DNA of 64,000 nucleotides from Erpobdella octoculata (GCA_963978895.1 OZ022239.1:32457954-32521953), one strand, 5' to 3'. Positions 48,901 to 64,000 are shown, numbered from the stretch's first letter. Numbers and translations: made by a program. Notes: a model not told the origin generated them from the letters alone.

Positions 48901-48992
48901 ATTCAAACATTCCAATATCTGTCTCCTCCTTGAAACGTATTTCGCTATTTAAGCAAGCTCTAAAATCTTACTTATTATTGTCTCACTCATAA
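45953..48992 (+). pseudogene. LINE ORF2: endonuclease and reverse transcriptase, damaged
   Basis: Starts MAYDTTNTEEERLSLLKSIR. Endonuclease: LHVNCRSLKNKLHDLAM, VTETWLDDNSS, GGGAGFFI, VIYRPPDT, LLGDFNIDFL, a TGA at 46601-46603, then AIDNIFTNY and DDVSDHFPIFL. A frameshift in an A7 run near 47085 and another near 47570 follow. RT: [57 protein letters not shown] and LFADDTNLF, open to 48992. With one stop and two shifts it is inactive but not old. Confidence 0.85.
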
Positions 48993-49350
48993 CTACTCAA
49001 TACCTATTACCTTAGCATACCAATTTCAGTCTCTTCCTTGATAAGTTTATTGAACTACTATTTGAAATGTCTTAACTCAACCAGCTCATTTTGTTTTTTT
49101 TTGTAAAGGTTGTCCATTAAGCGGGAAGGAATTCCCTTCGGACGAACCTTTTGGGCACCTTATTCCTTTCTCAACCAATCGATTTTTTTTCTTTTTTTGA
49201 AATTTTGGTTCTATATTTTTCTTGTCGTTTTGGTTATTTTCTTTTGTTTAAGTTTATTACTTATGTTGGTGCTCAATAAATGAATTAAAAAAAAATGTAT
49301 GTCTTATACATTTTAAATATAAAAATACGTGATTTTTTTTATTGCTACAG

Positions 49351-49400
49351 GCTGGTAAAGCGGTAATGAAACAGAAGTAAACTTTGTGAAGATAAACTGA
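49351..49400 (+). pseudogene. PAN/ILEI exon 4 with a nonsense change
   Basis: After TTGCTACAG the exon reads (S)W*SGNETEVNFVKIN and TGA. The TAA stands where sisters have CAA (WQSG). It pairs with exon 3 at 36483-36682, the 12.7 kb between being mobile DNA. Confidence 0.75.
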
Positions 49401-49520
49401 CAAAAACGTTGATTTGCGACATTAAATAATCCAAAGAGTTTACCATATTAACAATTCTATTAGTAATTATAATTAGATTGTTCGAAAAAATGTGAAGCAT
49501 TTGCAACTATTGTATTGACT

Positions 49521-50421
<901 letters not shown>

Positions 50422-51398
50422 TAGTCAGTTAGTCAGTAAAAGACGCCCTTCAATAAATTTAATCAATACAAATGTTTTTAAGCCTTTACGAAAAGTAAAC
50501 AGCTACACATCGCTGTTTAGTTGTTTAGCAAAAATATCATCTTGTCTTGTTTGTAAAATTTTACACTAATGGTTTTTGAATACATTGAAAGGATTTTAAG
50601 CCTTCTAACTTTCGTTCTAAAAAACCACAGTTGTAGTTGTAGTCCATACTAAACATAGATTCATGTTTTTTGATCATTGAAAACCACTGACTTATTTATT
50701 TTAAAACAGCTTTTGGATATGTCATTCCAATTGTTTTAAACAATTCAGTTAAAATTCAATTAACACAATTCATGTAATTAATCAATCAATCAATAATTCA
50801 ATCAGTCAATTAATACAAACATTTTTAATGAATCAAACATCCTAAGTCACAAAGCAGCAAACAAATTTTCAAACTTGAAAATAAAAATAGACAGAAAGAT
50901 TAGTCTTTTCAGATAAGTGCTACTTATTATTCCTAGAAACTGCACTATGCATTAATTAGGAAATACAAAACGAAAAACGTATTAATCTAATAACTAAGTC
51001 ACCTGTTTTTTTTGCACACGAATGCGTATAATGCATAGTTTTGTTGTTTAAGTGGAAATCATGCAGTAGAATTCAAGCTTTTCTGATTCTGATAAATTTG
51101 GTTTCGGTCAGACGAGGGATGAGATTTTCAACATTAAAAAATAAATAAATTCCACTTTTTTAATTTTTACACAGAATTAAAATTTTTGTCTCGAAATTAT
51201 CAAGGTTCTGCAATTTTTAATTTTTATAAAAAATTTTAAAAAAATTTTTAACTTATGAACGTTATAAAAAGTATATATTTGTCATTGAATATCGTTAAGT
51301 CTTAATATATTTTGCAAGTAGTGTGTTTAATTTTAAAAGTAATAATTTTGAATTTTATTGATATTGATTTGACAGATCTTACTTAAAAATTACATAAA
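50422..51398. other. AT-rich flank with degenerate promoter-like block
   Basis: No gene. AATGCGTATAATGCATAGTT near 51020 recalls the TGCATATAATGCAT block upstream of the copies at 7.1 and 11.8 kb. Confidence 0.35.
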
Positions 51399-52067
51399 AT
51401 GAAATGGTTTTTTGTGGATATTAGTAGTTTGGTTCATAAAAAGCACAGAAATTGAGGTTGGAAACGTAAGACAATTTGACATCGTGCACATTAACGATAA
51501 GACATTATGCACATCGGAAAATGCCAACAAAACCACAATTTTGAGAAACATTTCATTTCAAAAGAACATAAATAAAATTAAATTATTGAATGAAGACCAG
51601 TTAAATTGTTATCTGGAATGTTTTAACGATGGAAGTTGTTCCAGTTTAAATGTTATCAGGACAAATAAATTTACAATCTCGTGTCATCTTTTTTCCAAGA
51701 TGCCTAAAACATTAAATATCGGTTTAAAGAAACATTTTGTAATGTATTCAAGCCGGAGTAAGTTTTAACTGCTATTAAATTATTATTTATTAATAAATAA
51801 AATTAAAATTTTTTATTTGCTTTCTTAAGAATTATGTTATGTAAAGATTGGTTCTTGGGGAGATAATGACAATACAACAAAGCACTTAGACTCAGCGATT
51901 AAAGTGGTTGGAAACCAAAAAATAATTTGCCAAGACAGACGAATCATCACGTTTGTTTTCGATTCTACAAATTGTAGTTTACAGTTTTTTCAAAACTTTG
52001 GCACAAATTCAAGTCCGGAAAACGGTTTTAGATTGATGTTTTTTATTCAATACATGTTTTATTATGA
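51399..52067 (+). pseudogene. PAN/ILEI copy: exons 1 and 2, damaged
   Basis: Exon 1 (to 51757): the only nearby ATG (51399) is out of frame with the coding part, which runs LWILVVWFIKSTEIEVGNVR, QFDIVHINDKTLC, QLNCYLECFNDGSCSSLNVI, SCHLFSKM. One base lost or gained in the T run at 51408-51413 explains this. The first Cys of the CC pair is kept and the second is Tyr. Exon 2 (51830 on): KLCYVKIGSWGDND, TFVFDSTNCSLQFFQNFG; its end is altered, with no normal YMK-type donor before a Helitron begins at 52068. The copy continues at 54250-54700. Confidence 0.7.
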
Positions 52068-54183
52068 ATCTTATATATAAAAATGAAATGTTTGTTTGTT
52101 TGTTCGGAGATAAAATGTAAACGGCCGAACAGATTTAATTGAAATTTGGCACACTTATGTAACTTATTAAAGCGGTGGTTCCTGTAAAATTTTAAATAAA
52201 TTGGTTTCTCCGTTGATGTTTTATGGACAAAAAACGTTTTGGTCAGCGGTAGTAAGTTGGAGTAAATTTTTTTTCTACAAAATAAAATAAAATTAATTTA
52301 TAGTTAAATTATACAAAATATTTTTAATTTTTTTTTTCTTACGTTTTAAGGTTTTAAATATAAATATTAAATTAAATAAATATGTGTGTTGTTTAGTGCC
52401 ACCCATAGATATCTATGGTGCCGCCGGATACCTTTGTTTTGATTTCATAGAGCTCATTCTCTTCCGAACCTCCGATACGACAGCTCTGCTATTGGTAAAC
52501 TTTATATTTGATTTTAGCAACTTATTTTTTAAATCTAGATAACTTTGGTTTTCAGGACTAATCAATAAATTGCAGGTGGAATTTCTTCTATTTAGAGATA
52601 TTTTGTGCTTCACAAAAAGAGTTCCAGACTTAACCAATTAAAATTAAATCAAATTAAAAATTCATTGTTCATATCTCCCATTCAAAAGTAAGTGGCAAAG
52701 CTTTGGTAATTTGTTTTTAGTTTTTAAAATCATGATTTACTGTGTATCTTTCAATTTGTTTTGTTTGTTGCATTGCACGTGTTTAATTATGTTATATTAT
52801 TATTAATTATTATAAGATTATCATTATGCTCTAACATTTTGTGTTTTACAAAAAGGAGTTGCAGATTGGAAAAATAAATTTAAATTCATTGTTCATATTT
52901 ATCGTTCAAGGCTTCTGACTTCAATTGTTCCTTATCTAATATTGTTCATCATGGTTTCCTAAACTGACGAGCTTGCTATCAGCCTATCGGTAAATAAGAA
53001 ATTATTTTGGGCAGGTAAGTTTTTTTTATGTGATGGCATTACAACCATTATTATTCACGAGTAGTTATGACTATAAGATTATGAATTAATTTATCGGTCT
53101 TATTTTATTTTTTACTTTTCAGAGGAAATTAGAAAATTACATTTTAAAGAAAATCTTACATGCAACACCAATTTATTGTAAAAGTTTCACTGATATATGA
53201 GGTGCATGAAATTTGAAAGAAATGAAAGCAAGTGCAGTATTTTTGTGTTTCAACAAAATCATGAACAAAGTTCTCAAGCCAGCCTATCAATCTGCTGCTG
53301 TTTTGTTCAATTTATAATTGCATCATTTGCTAAATAAAAGTGGTACTCTTCGATTGTTCTAAATTGATGATCTCAGAAAACTCTCGGAAAATTCATTAAG
53401 TTAATGCTTCGAAGGTTTTTAATATTATTATTACTTCATGTTTTATTTAAATCTGTGTTTTATATCACATTTTTCAAAGCCACGGGTCAACATTTATTAA
53501 CATGCCACATGTAGCGTTATATGCTTTCTGTAGACATGACACTTAAAAACTAAGAACAACTCAAAAACTAAGACTAGCGATTTTTCGAAAAGCAGCTGTT
53601 GAACAGTGTGTGATAAATCTATTGTAAGCATTTATAATCTTACAAGTATTTAAAATAAATATAACCTGTTGAGATATATGAGCGGATTTTAACATTATTG
53701 CAGCCGTTAACTAATAAATTTTTTTTTTTCAGCTTCAGTCAATCATAATAAGCCTTTGCAGAAGATCACACTTGCAGAGTGGAACCAATACATTAAAGAA
53801 CACTAATTAAAATTGAGGAAGTTCAGACGTAACTAAACGAGCAAACCAAACAACAAAGTGTTAACGAGAGAACAGATCAATTTTGATGACTGTGCACAGC
53901 ATTCCGCTACAGCCCATCTAAGCCACATTGGGAAGGCTCTAAAATGTAATGGAGGAACAGAAGAGCGAAAAGAAGAGCAAGCTGGAGCGGTAAAGCGTAA
54001 AAGCAACCGGGATCGGGAAAAGTAAAAGAGACCGGGGCCGGAAAAGCGACCGTGAGCAGAAATGCGACCAGGAGTGAGAAAGCGACCTGGAACGGGAAAG
54101 CAAGCGGTTAAGGAAACGGGAGCCAGAGAGAAAACGATAAAAAACCTTTAAAATCCCCGGGCAACGCCGGGTAACCCAGCTAG
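52068..54183 (+). mobile_element. Helitron-like element (about 2.1 kb), non-autonomous
   Basis: Starts TCTTATATATAAAAATGAAA, then TGTTTGTTTGTTTGTTCGG, and ends ATCCCCGGGCAACGCCGGGT then AACCCAGCTAG|T. TC at the 5' end, a hairpin close to the 3' end and CTAG before T are Helitron hallmarks. The interior is AT-rich and without a Rep/helicase frame. It separates exons 2 and 3 of a PAN/ILEI pseudogene. Confidence 0.75.
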
Positions 54184-54249
54184 TTTCCAATAAACGTTCA
54201 ATTATAAAATTAGTATTATACGATAAACAAGTTTTTGACTTTTTTCTTA

Positions 54250-54700
54250 CAAATATTTGTTTAAGAAAATGCTAAATCAGACCATTCTTCTTGGCCAAAC
54301 GTACAATGACGCTCAATAGAACTTAGGTCCGATGAAAGAGTATCTCGCATTGCAAGGTGAATAGTTTGGCTTTTAGAGAAAAAATGGCTTTTATCTGGCA
54401 AAAGGGTTTCCTGGAAAATTATTCAAATAAGAAACGACATCAATTCTTTTTTGATGCAAGTTGTTGTTGAAAGCAAAAGCCTGTTTAAAATCTACTATTT
54501 TTATATAAGAGTATAAAAATAATTCTATTAATAAGTTTGATAGTTTAATTTTGTTTAGAAAAAATTTACGTAAAAACACATTTTTTATCAGATTTCAATC
54601 CTACAGAATAAAAAATATTTTTTTTCTATTTTTTTTTTGAAGGTTGGAGTTCCGGTGAAAATAGCGAAGTTGCATTTTCAATGTTGAACTGACAAAGAAA
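54250..54700 (+). pseudogene. PAN/ILEI exons 3 and 4, decayed
   Basis: Exon 3 (about 54263-54470) reads NQTILLGQTYNDAQ, stop, NLGPMKEYLALQG, stop, and later pieces in other frames (FYLAKGFPGK). Exon 4 (about 54643-54690) reads GWSSGENSEVAFSMLN and TGA after TTTTGAAG. It completes the copy begun at 51399, interrupted by the Helitron. Confidence 0.7.
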
Positions 54701-55269
54701 CATTTAATGTTACAGAAATAGAAATGAAATGCTACTAAAAACCTGTTAAAATTACTGAACACATTTTAATGTATTTTAGTTTTATTAAAACATTTACAAC
54801 GTTTTTTTGTACTTAAAAGTCAGTTCTAGACCAGTATTGACTGAAAATAAATTTCAATTTATTTTGATTAACTTTCACTTCTAACGGATAAACAAAATTT
54901 ATTAGAATTACTGTTCAAAACAGACTGCTTTCATTATTCATGCAGCCAATGTCTATGAACGTATGAAACTTTAATTGACAACATTTGTTCAGATAACTGG
55001 ACGTAATAAATAATAATACTCCCGGTCGATCAATCCTGCTCGTTCTTTCAAGCAAATTCATTTATTCATTCAGCAATAATTCAGTCAGATGGAAACTCTA
55101 ATGATTGATTGTTCAATGGTCCTATCTATGGCATACCCGTTCATGTTCAATGATCCTATCTAATGCATACCCTTTCTTGTTCAATGGTCCTATCTATGGA
55201 ATGATCTTTCTCGTTTGATTACAAGAAACTGTGACTTTGCAATTGTGAGCGCTCTAAGCTGTACTCCCT
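54701..55269. other. Intergenic DNA with a short duplicated phrase
   Basis: ATGGTCCTATCTATGG-like phrases recur at about 55117, 55149 and 55184, each near TTGTTCAATG, as imperfect tandem copies of about 35 bp. No gene. Confidence 0.5.
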
Positions 55270-55273
55270 AAAC

Positions 55274-55290
55274 TGTTTATATATAAAACG
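55274..55290 (+). promoter_or_regulatory. Putative TATA box of the 55.3-kb PAN/ILEI gene
   Basis: ACTGTTTATATATAAAACG lies about 60 bp before ATG 55347. Position and sequence fit a TATA element; no other promoter evidence. Confidence 0.4.
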
Positions 55291-55346
55291 TTAAAAAACG
55301 TTTGCAATAACTTAAAAATATTTTGCGTTTCTATTAAATCGTAAAA

Positions 55347-56806
55347 ATGTTTTTACCGTGGTTTTTAATTGCTTTTCTACTCACAGATTCTCTTCAGCTT
55401 TCAGTCGGCATAGAATTATTCAACGTCGTACGCGTTGGTGAGAAAACGGTTTGCACAAACAAATCTTCATCGAAGGTGAAAGTCTTGAGAAACGCAATCG
55501 ATTTAAGCTCTTTGATAACAACAACCACCGCTGATGAAAATTTCAATAGAATAACAAGAAGAAGACAAGACGAACTGAACTGCTGTCTTGAGTGTCACAC
55601 GTTTCCCGGTTGCTCCAGTGCGCAAGTCGTCGGTGACGATGATTCTGAAATCTTGTGTTATCTCTTTGCTAGTTTTCCTGAATTTTTCCATTATAGCTTG
55701 AAAAACTGCCGAATGTATACAACTAACCAAAGTTGGTTTAGCAATAGCCTCACAACACGTTTGAAATTTTTTTTACCTCCATATGCTTTGAGAAAACTTT
55801 ATTTTTTATTGTTAATTGAATATACTGAATAACATTTTGTTTAAAAAAAACATTTTTACAGATCTGTGCTTTATTAATATCAGTAGTTTTGGGTTTGATG
55901 ATGTCGGCGTGGGACGATCGGACTCCAAGATTGAAGTGCTTGGAGGCGACAAAGTTGATTGTCAGAATAGGGGAATCAACACCGTCATCCTTGAGCCATC
56001 TACTTGCAGTTTGCTGCAATTAAGAAGTTTTGACACTTATGGTGATGCTAGAAATGCACATGATTTAGTTAGTTATATGCAGGTAAGTTTCAACTACCAG
56101 CATGAAAATTAGTTGAGGAAGATTTATAATACATGTTAAATAATAATAATAGGCAAAGGTTTGATTTTATTATCCTGATGAATAATTAAATTTGATTAAA
56201 AAAGGGTTTAGACCACTTGACCATTCTTCTTGGCCAGACCTTCGATGAAGCGAAAGAAAACTTGAATGACGCCCTCGGGTATCTGGAATATCAAGGTATC
56301 AAGGTCGACACTTTGAAGTTCAGAGGAAAACTGGTTTTTGTCTGGCAGAAAGGTTTTCCAATGAAATCAGTCGTCCAAATTAGAAACGATGTTTATTTTC
56401 ATTCAATTCAAGTAATTGTTGAAGGTAAGAATTTTTTTAAATTTGTCATTCAAGAAATTCATTGTTGAGTAATTAGAAAATTTGATTTACATTAAAATAA
56501 TAATTTGGAGCTACAATATGAATACGTTAAACACGCTTAAAAAAATAATTTTTAGAAAAAGCTTTGGCACTACATTAATTAGATGCTAAATAACTTATGT
56601 TAACAATTTGAAATTAATAATTAACAGTTTATTACAAGTTTAAAAAAATAAAAAATTGTTTATTGCACTGAAATAACGATTTTTCAATTTTTGAATAACT
56701 TTTATAGATAATGATAGTAAATGGTATTATAATAATGATAAAATTATTCCAACAAGGTTGGACTGATGGCTCAGAAGCGCTAGTCAAGTTTATACAAGTA
56801 CTTTAA
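55347..56806 (+). CDS. PAN/ILEI (FAM3-like) secreted protein, complete four-exon gene
   Basis: Exons 55347-55731, 55862-56082, 56205-56424 and 56757-56806 join in phases 1, 0 and 1 into 291 residues without a stop. A signal peptide (MFLPWFLIAFLLTDSLQLSV) is followed by a PAN/apple-like region with Cys 36, 79, 80, 83, 89, 104 and 121 (ELNCCLECHTFPGCSS). Residues about 129-285 are the ILEI/FAM3 domain: NISSFGFDD, RGINTVILEPSTC, LRSFDTYGDARNAHDLVSYM, ILLGQTFDEAKENLNDA, LKFRGKLVFVWQKG, and the last exon WTDGSEALVKFIQVL. FRSFDTYG and F-R-G-K-x-V are especially close to FAM3 proteins, so this copy fixes the family assignment. It is more diverged from the other cluster members than they are from one another. 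Confidence 0.85.
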
Positions 56807-58378
<1,572 letters not shown>

Positions 58379-58616
58379 CATACTCGATTGAATAAGATCA
58401 AACATTTTGCTGAAACAATTTTATTTTTATTTTTTTCTAACAGCCTAAACCTGTTTATATATATATATATATATATATACATATATTATATATATATAAT
58501 TTATTATTTTTATTCAAGTAATTTAAAGTCTATTTCCGTAAAAAGTAAACTGGTTTTAATCTAATTTGGGTAAATATAACTTGTCAAAACATAAAAGATT
58601 TACCTAACTTTACAAG

Positions 58617-60866
58617 ATGAACGCTTATTTAAAAGCTTTTGAAACTTCTAAAACTTTTGAAGTTTGTTTAGATAAATTATTTGCTGGTGCTAAAATCGAT
58701 AGGCTTGCGAGTATAAATTGTCAAGAACGTCTTTATAAACTTTTTGATAAAAGCAAAGACAATGAAACGAGCAAGGACATTTTTAAATCGCTTTTCCACC
58801 TGGTTGAGATTCGCTTAAAAAAGAAACTCGACGAGGTGAATGAAAGTGAAAGCAATGAAAAGATGGTCGAAGGTTTTTTTAATTTCTTCAAAGTATTCGT
58901 CAAATTGATGGAGATGTTTGTTTATTTTTTTTCACATGCCGACTCTATTATAACAAGTAAAAAGCTACCAACGCTTTCAGAAAAACTTTTTCCAGTGCCG
59001 TCACCAGAGAAAGTTCAACCTCATAGCATTTCCTGTTTAATTACATTTCTAGAAAAATCGCTCACAGACAATGAAACTCGATTTACAAAAGCCGTTTTAA
59101 AACTGATCGATGATTGTAGACGTGGGAATTTTCAGGAAAATTTTGATTATTTCATAAATGAATCATCACAATCATTCTGCAATGGAGAATTACACGAATA
59201 TTTGAAAAATGTTCATCATTTCTACATAACGTATATAGAAGCTCCTGTCCTGAATGCCACTGACAACTATTATAAAAAAGAATTCAAAAAAATGAAAAAA
59301 GAGTGTACATTTGTAGATTACATCAAAAGATGTGTTCAGTTGATTTCAAGGGAAGAGAAACTATTGAGAGGTTTGCTGGTTAAACCATCGTGGCCAAAAT
59401 TTGAATGTGTAATCAGAGAACACATGATCAGCGACCTCGAAGAGTTTTTTAGAGAAGGTTTCTCTGAGGCACTGGAAAGCAAAGACGTGGTTTTCATCTG
59501 TGAAGCTTATGATTTTCTTTCAATACACGAGGCAGTTAAAAAAATCCTGGGACTTGCTTATTTGAACCACGTCAAGAAAGAGTTTGACAGTGTAATTTTA
59601 AAAGCTTCAGGAGAAAGTTTAAGTTTAAATTATAATTTTGTTGAAGTTGTAGCCGATGAACTAGAAAATGCCAGTCAGTTTTTAGATCAGTGTTTTTCAT
59701 CGGATAAAATTTTTAAAGCAGCTTTTGATGAAGGAGTTAAAAAAGCTTTTTCAGATTTTGAAGTAAACAGAAGAGCAAAATTTGGTAACGACGCACCTTT
59801 TACGCCTGTAATACTGAGCAGATTCTTTCATTCAGCGCTGTGCAAGGCAGCAACATCAAAAGATGGAAATTCTATAGAATCAAAATTCACGAAAGCAATT
59901 GCATTTTTCAAATACGTAGAAGATAAAGACGTTTTTAAAGCAATGCATTTTAAAATGTTTGCCAGACGAATCATAAACTCTGCCATGTATAACCTGGACA
60001 ACGAAGAGTCCATGATTAAAAAGCTCACAGATGAATGTGGACCAATATACACCAGGAAGTTAGTTTTGATGTTCAGCGATCAAATTACGAGTCAGACAAC
60101 GACTAAAGATTTCGTGAGCACTCATAGAGATCAAAACTTTGGATTGAGCTTCAACGTGTTCGTCACTCAAGCTTTTCTTTGGCCAGAAAAACTTTTCGAT
60201 TCCTCGACATTTTTCGTTCCGGCAGAGGTGACAAGATGCATGCAAGCGTTTCAAAGTTATTATAACGCAAGATCACCAAATCGGAAACTTCTATGGCAGT
60301 GCAATAACGACGTCTGCGAAGTCAGAACTTCTGGCTTTGACAAAAACTATTTAATTGAAATGGCCTTACTAGTCACACCAATTTTAATTGTATTCAACGA
60401 ATTGGACTCGGCCAGTTTTGAAGAATTATTAGAAAGAACAGGACTTCGTGCAACTACTTTAAAAACATATTTGGATCAGCTCGTTAGCAGTAGATTAGTG
60501 ATGTGTACCGATGACTTCAGTCAAACATCAAAGTTTCTTCTGAATCAAAAATTCTCGAACGAAAAAGTAAAAGTCAAATTACTTCAAAAGCAAGAGAAAC
60601 AAAAAGAAGAGATACGAGACGCCACTCAGATGATGTCGAGAATTGAAGACGAAAGACATTATTACCTTCAAGCGTTCATCATCAGGATGATGAAAGCAAA
60701 TAAGACGATGAAGCATAACGATTTGGTCGGAGAAATTTTTAAAGAGTCCCACAAGTTGTTTACCGTTTCAAATAACATGATCAACAGGGCTGTAGACAAC
60801 CTGATTGATAGAGAGTACATGAAATGCCTAAACCTTTCAGTCAAAGAATATGTTTACTTGGCCTAA
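58617..60866 (+). CDS. Cullin (CUL1/CUL2-like), intronless
   Basis: One open frame of 749 residues, about the usual length of canonical cullins. The N-terminal half is helical cullin repeats (IFKSLFHLVEIRLKKKLDEV; YIKRCVQLISREEKLLRGLL). The cullin homology domain includes FVTQAFLWPEKLF, MQAFQSYYNARSPNRKLLWQ and LLVTPILIVFNELDSASFEE. The C-terminal winged helix has IIRMMKANKTMKHNDLVGEI, in which Lys 693 corresponds to the NEDD8-acceptor Lys, and the chain ends YVYLA, as is typical. Cullins are scaffolds of RING E3 ubiquitin ligases: the N-terminus holds the substrate adaptor and the C-terminus RBX1 and E2. The lack of introns suggests a retrocopy, though no A-tail or target duplication was found. 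N-terminal adaptor contacts are too diverged to name the paralogue. Confidence 0.9.
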   Translation: MNAYLKAFETSKTFEVCLDKLFAGAKIDRLASINCQERLYKLFDKSKDNETSKDIFKSLFHLVEIRLKKKLDEVNESESNEKMVEGFFNFFKVFVKLMEMFVYFFSHADSIITSKKLPTLSEKLFPVPSPEKVQPHSISCLITFLEKSLTDNETRFTKAVLKLIDDCRRGNFQENFDYFINESSQSFCNGELHEYLKNVHHFYITYIEAPVLNATDNYYKKEFKKMKKECTFVDYIKRCVQLISREEKLLRGLLVKPSWPKFECVIREHMISDLEEFFREGFSEALESKDVVFICEAYDFLSIHEAVKKILGLAYLNHVKKEFDSVILKASGESLSLNYNFVEVVADELENASQFLDQCFSSDKIFKAAFDEGVKKAFSDFEVNRRAKFGNDAPFTPVILSRFFHSALCKAATSKDGNSIESKFTKAIAFFKYVEDKDVFKAMHFKMFARRIINSAMYNLDNEESMIKKLTDECGPIYTRKLVLMFSDQITSQTTTKDFVSTHRDQNFGLSFNVFVTQAFLWPEKLFDSSTFFVPAEVTRCMQAFQSYYNARSPNRKLLWQCNNDVCEVRTSGFDKNYLIEMALLVTPILIVFNELDSASFEELLERTGLRATTLKTYLDQLVSSRLVMCTDDFSQTSKFLLNQKFSNEKVKVKLLQKQEKQKEEIRDATQMMSRIEDERHYYLQAFIIRMMKANKTMKHNDLVGEIFKESHKLFTVSNNMINRAVDNLIDREYMKCLNLSVKEYVYLA

Positions 60867-61141
60867 AGAAAAACTTGTTCTTGAAACAAAACCTACATAA
60901 TTTATTGTATTTTTTTTCTTTTTTAATAAATAAATATAATACATTTGCGCTTATCAAGTGTGGAGGACAAAATGATTCAAAAACACCCATTCCAAAATAT
61001 TTCCAATAACTCATACATAGTAAAAATGAAATGATTAATTGATGAAAATATTAAAATTTTCACATCATAAAAATACATTTGTTAAAAAACAACTTTTTTC
61101 TTGCGCCCTAAAAAGTTTAAAATAACATTCCTATCTATATA
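60867..61141. other. 3' flank of the cullin gene
   Basis: AATAAATAAATATAA near 60926 is a possible poly(A) signal. Nothing else seen. Confidence 0.4.
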
Positions 61142-61400
61142 TCTATATATATAAAAATGAATGTTTGTATATATATATATATTAATGTCCTTTATGCATT
61201 GCTACACCATTCATCCGATCGTAATGAAATTTTCACACAACCTTGAGAGTCAAGGGGAATCAAATATAGTGAAAAAATTTTTGAAATCCGTCTCAAAATG
61301 AGCGGAGCGGGTGAGCGAGCGGGAACTATATATATATGTTTGTGCGTATGTATGTATGTGTATGTGCATGTATGTGTGTCTGTGTGTGTGTTTATGTATG
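61142..61400 (+). mobile_element. Helitron-like 5' segment
   Basis: Starts TCTATATATATAAAAATGAA, then TGCATTGCTACACCATTCAT, TGAAATTTTCACACAACCTT and AAAATGAGCGGAGCGGGTGA. The same blocks occur at 62278 and, in reverse, at 13216-13487. Confidence 0.65.
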
Positions 61401-61401
61401 T

Positions 61402-61735
61402 ACTATCGGAGATACCCGGCGTTGCCCGGGTTTTTAGAGGTTATTCTATTGTTTGTCTCTTTCTCTCCCGTTTCCTTTCCCACCTGCTTTCCCACTCCTG
61501 TTCGCTTTCCCGTTTTCGGTCGTTTTCCCGCTGCCGGTCGCTTTCCCGCTCTCGGTCGCTTTCCCGCTCCCGGTCGTTTTCCCGTTCCCGGTCGCTGTCC
61601 CGTTCCCGCTCACGTTTGCTCTCACATTCCCGCTCACGCTTGCTTTTCCGTTCCCGCTCGCTGTCCGTTCCGGGTCGCTTTCCCGTTTCTATAATAGACA
61701 AACTAACCCACAAACATTCATATATATATATATAT
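61402..61735 (-). mobile_element. Small Helitron-like element (about 335 bp)
   Basis: The minus-strand 3' end reads CCCGGGCAACGCCGGGTATC then TCCGATAG|T (CTAG changed to ATAG). Its 5' part reads TATGAATGTTTGTGGGTTAG, then TCTATTATAGAAACGGGAAAGC. It carries a handful of 18-bp GGGAAAGCGACCGGGAGC-type units. The element beginning near 63160 is the same family with many more units. Confidence 0.7.
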
Positions 61736-62277
61736 ATAGTCTTAGCAAATCTATTTTACGTTTTATAGGCTAACAGAAGTTATGAAATAATGTAAAAGAG
61801 AAAATGAGCGTGAACGGAACGGGAACGGGAGAGCAACCGTGACCGGGAATGGGAGAGCAAACATGACCGGGAACGGGAGAGCAAGCGTGAGCGGGAACGG
61901 GAAAGCGACCGGGAACGGGAAAGCGACCGGGAACGGGAAAGCGACCGGGAACAGGAAAGCGACCGGGAACGGGAAAGCGACCGGGAACGGAAAAGCGACC
62001 GGGAACGGGAAATCGACCGGGAACGCGGAAAGCGACCGGGAACGCGGAAAGCGACTGGAATCGGGAGAGCAAGCTTGGAAGGAAACGCGAGCAAGAGAGA
62101 AAATCGATAACAAAACTTCTGAGCGGGAAAGCGACCGGGAGCTGGAAAACGACCGAGAACGGAAAAGCTACCGGGAACGCGACGAAAACGGGAAAGTGGA
62201 GAACGAAACGGGAGCGAGAGAGACAAACATTAAAAAAATCTCTTAAAACCCCGGGCAACGCCGGGTAACCCCGCTAG
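61736..62277 (+). mobile_element. Helitron-like element ending in hairpin and CTAG
   Basis: Contains runs of GGGAACGGGAAAGCGACC units and ends AAACCCCGGGCAACGCCGGG then TAACCCCGCTAG at 62277. The next element starts TC at 62278 with no base between. Confidence 0.7.
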
Positions 62278-62960
<683 letters not shown>

Positions 62961-63029
62961 TTCAAATCTTTCTATCGAATTAATTATGCCACCTAAACGA
63001 AAAGCTATTGATTCCACAGTTTATTCGCA

Positions 63030-64000
<971 letters not shown>

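Larger units (their letters stand above)
45100..49297 (+). mobile_element. Non-LTR retrotransposon (CR1/Jockey-like) with ORF1 and damaged ORF2
   Basis: The element carries ORF1 (45196-45951), ORF2 (45953-48992) and a 3' UTR ending near GCTCAATAAATGAATTAAAA. It lies between the solo LTR and exon 4 of a PAN/ILEI pseudogene. The 5' border is approximate, and no target duplication was recognised. Confidence 0.8.

Noticed and set aside
55503..55730. Minus-strand frame in the 55.3-kb gene
   Set aside because: Shadow of exon 1, which has signal peptide, Cys pattern and correct splice sites on the plus strand.

Overview
This is eukaryotic DNA from an invertebrate animal. It is AT-rich, genes are split by GT-AG introns, and it is crowded with long microsatellites and with LINE, Ty3, hAT, piggyBac and Helitron-like elements. 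A lophotrochozoan, perhaps a mollusc, is a guess from this repeat spectrum; nothing here fixes the species. No prokaryotic, organellar, tRNA or rRNA feature was seen.

The host content is a local cluster of a secreted-protein gene family (1-26 kb, 36-37 kb, 49-57 kb). Members have a signal peptide, a Cys-rich PAN/apple-like N-terminal region, and a C-terminal domain matching the ILEI/FAM3 fold, read in sequence as a GINTVILEP-type strand, the ILLGQT strand, the AFIWQKG strand and a C-terminal Trp. Two subfamilies lie on opposite strands. Plus-strand copies have four coding exons; minus-strand copies have three and lack the last small exon. Three complete copies look intact: minus 3382-4439, plus 7115-9375 and plus 55347-56806. 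One more is cut by the window start (96-487). The rest are pseudogenes or isolated pseudo-exons (1784-1915, 6000-6440, 9925-10200, 11814-24868, 25352-26280, 36483-49400, 51399-54700).

Two of the decayed copies have introns that became transposon landing zones. The exon 2 to exon 3 intron of the 11.8-24.9 kb copy holds Helitrons, a SAP-protein LTR element that itself carries a hAT and a Ty3 element, and a LINE. The last intron of the 36.5-49.4 kb copy holds a solo LTR split by two tandem I-like LINEs, followed by a third LINE. Between 26 and 36.5 kb lie piggyBac remnants, LINE fragments, a second SAP-protein LTR element and a long L2/Crack-like LINE.

The only other host gene seen is an intact, intronless 749-codon cullin (58617-60866). 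The right end (61-64 kb) is a pile of small Helitron-like elements with (AT)n tracts, an 18-bp minisatellite and direct duplications. Exon boundaries and target-site duplications were read by eye; family names come from motif recognition, not from a search.
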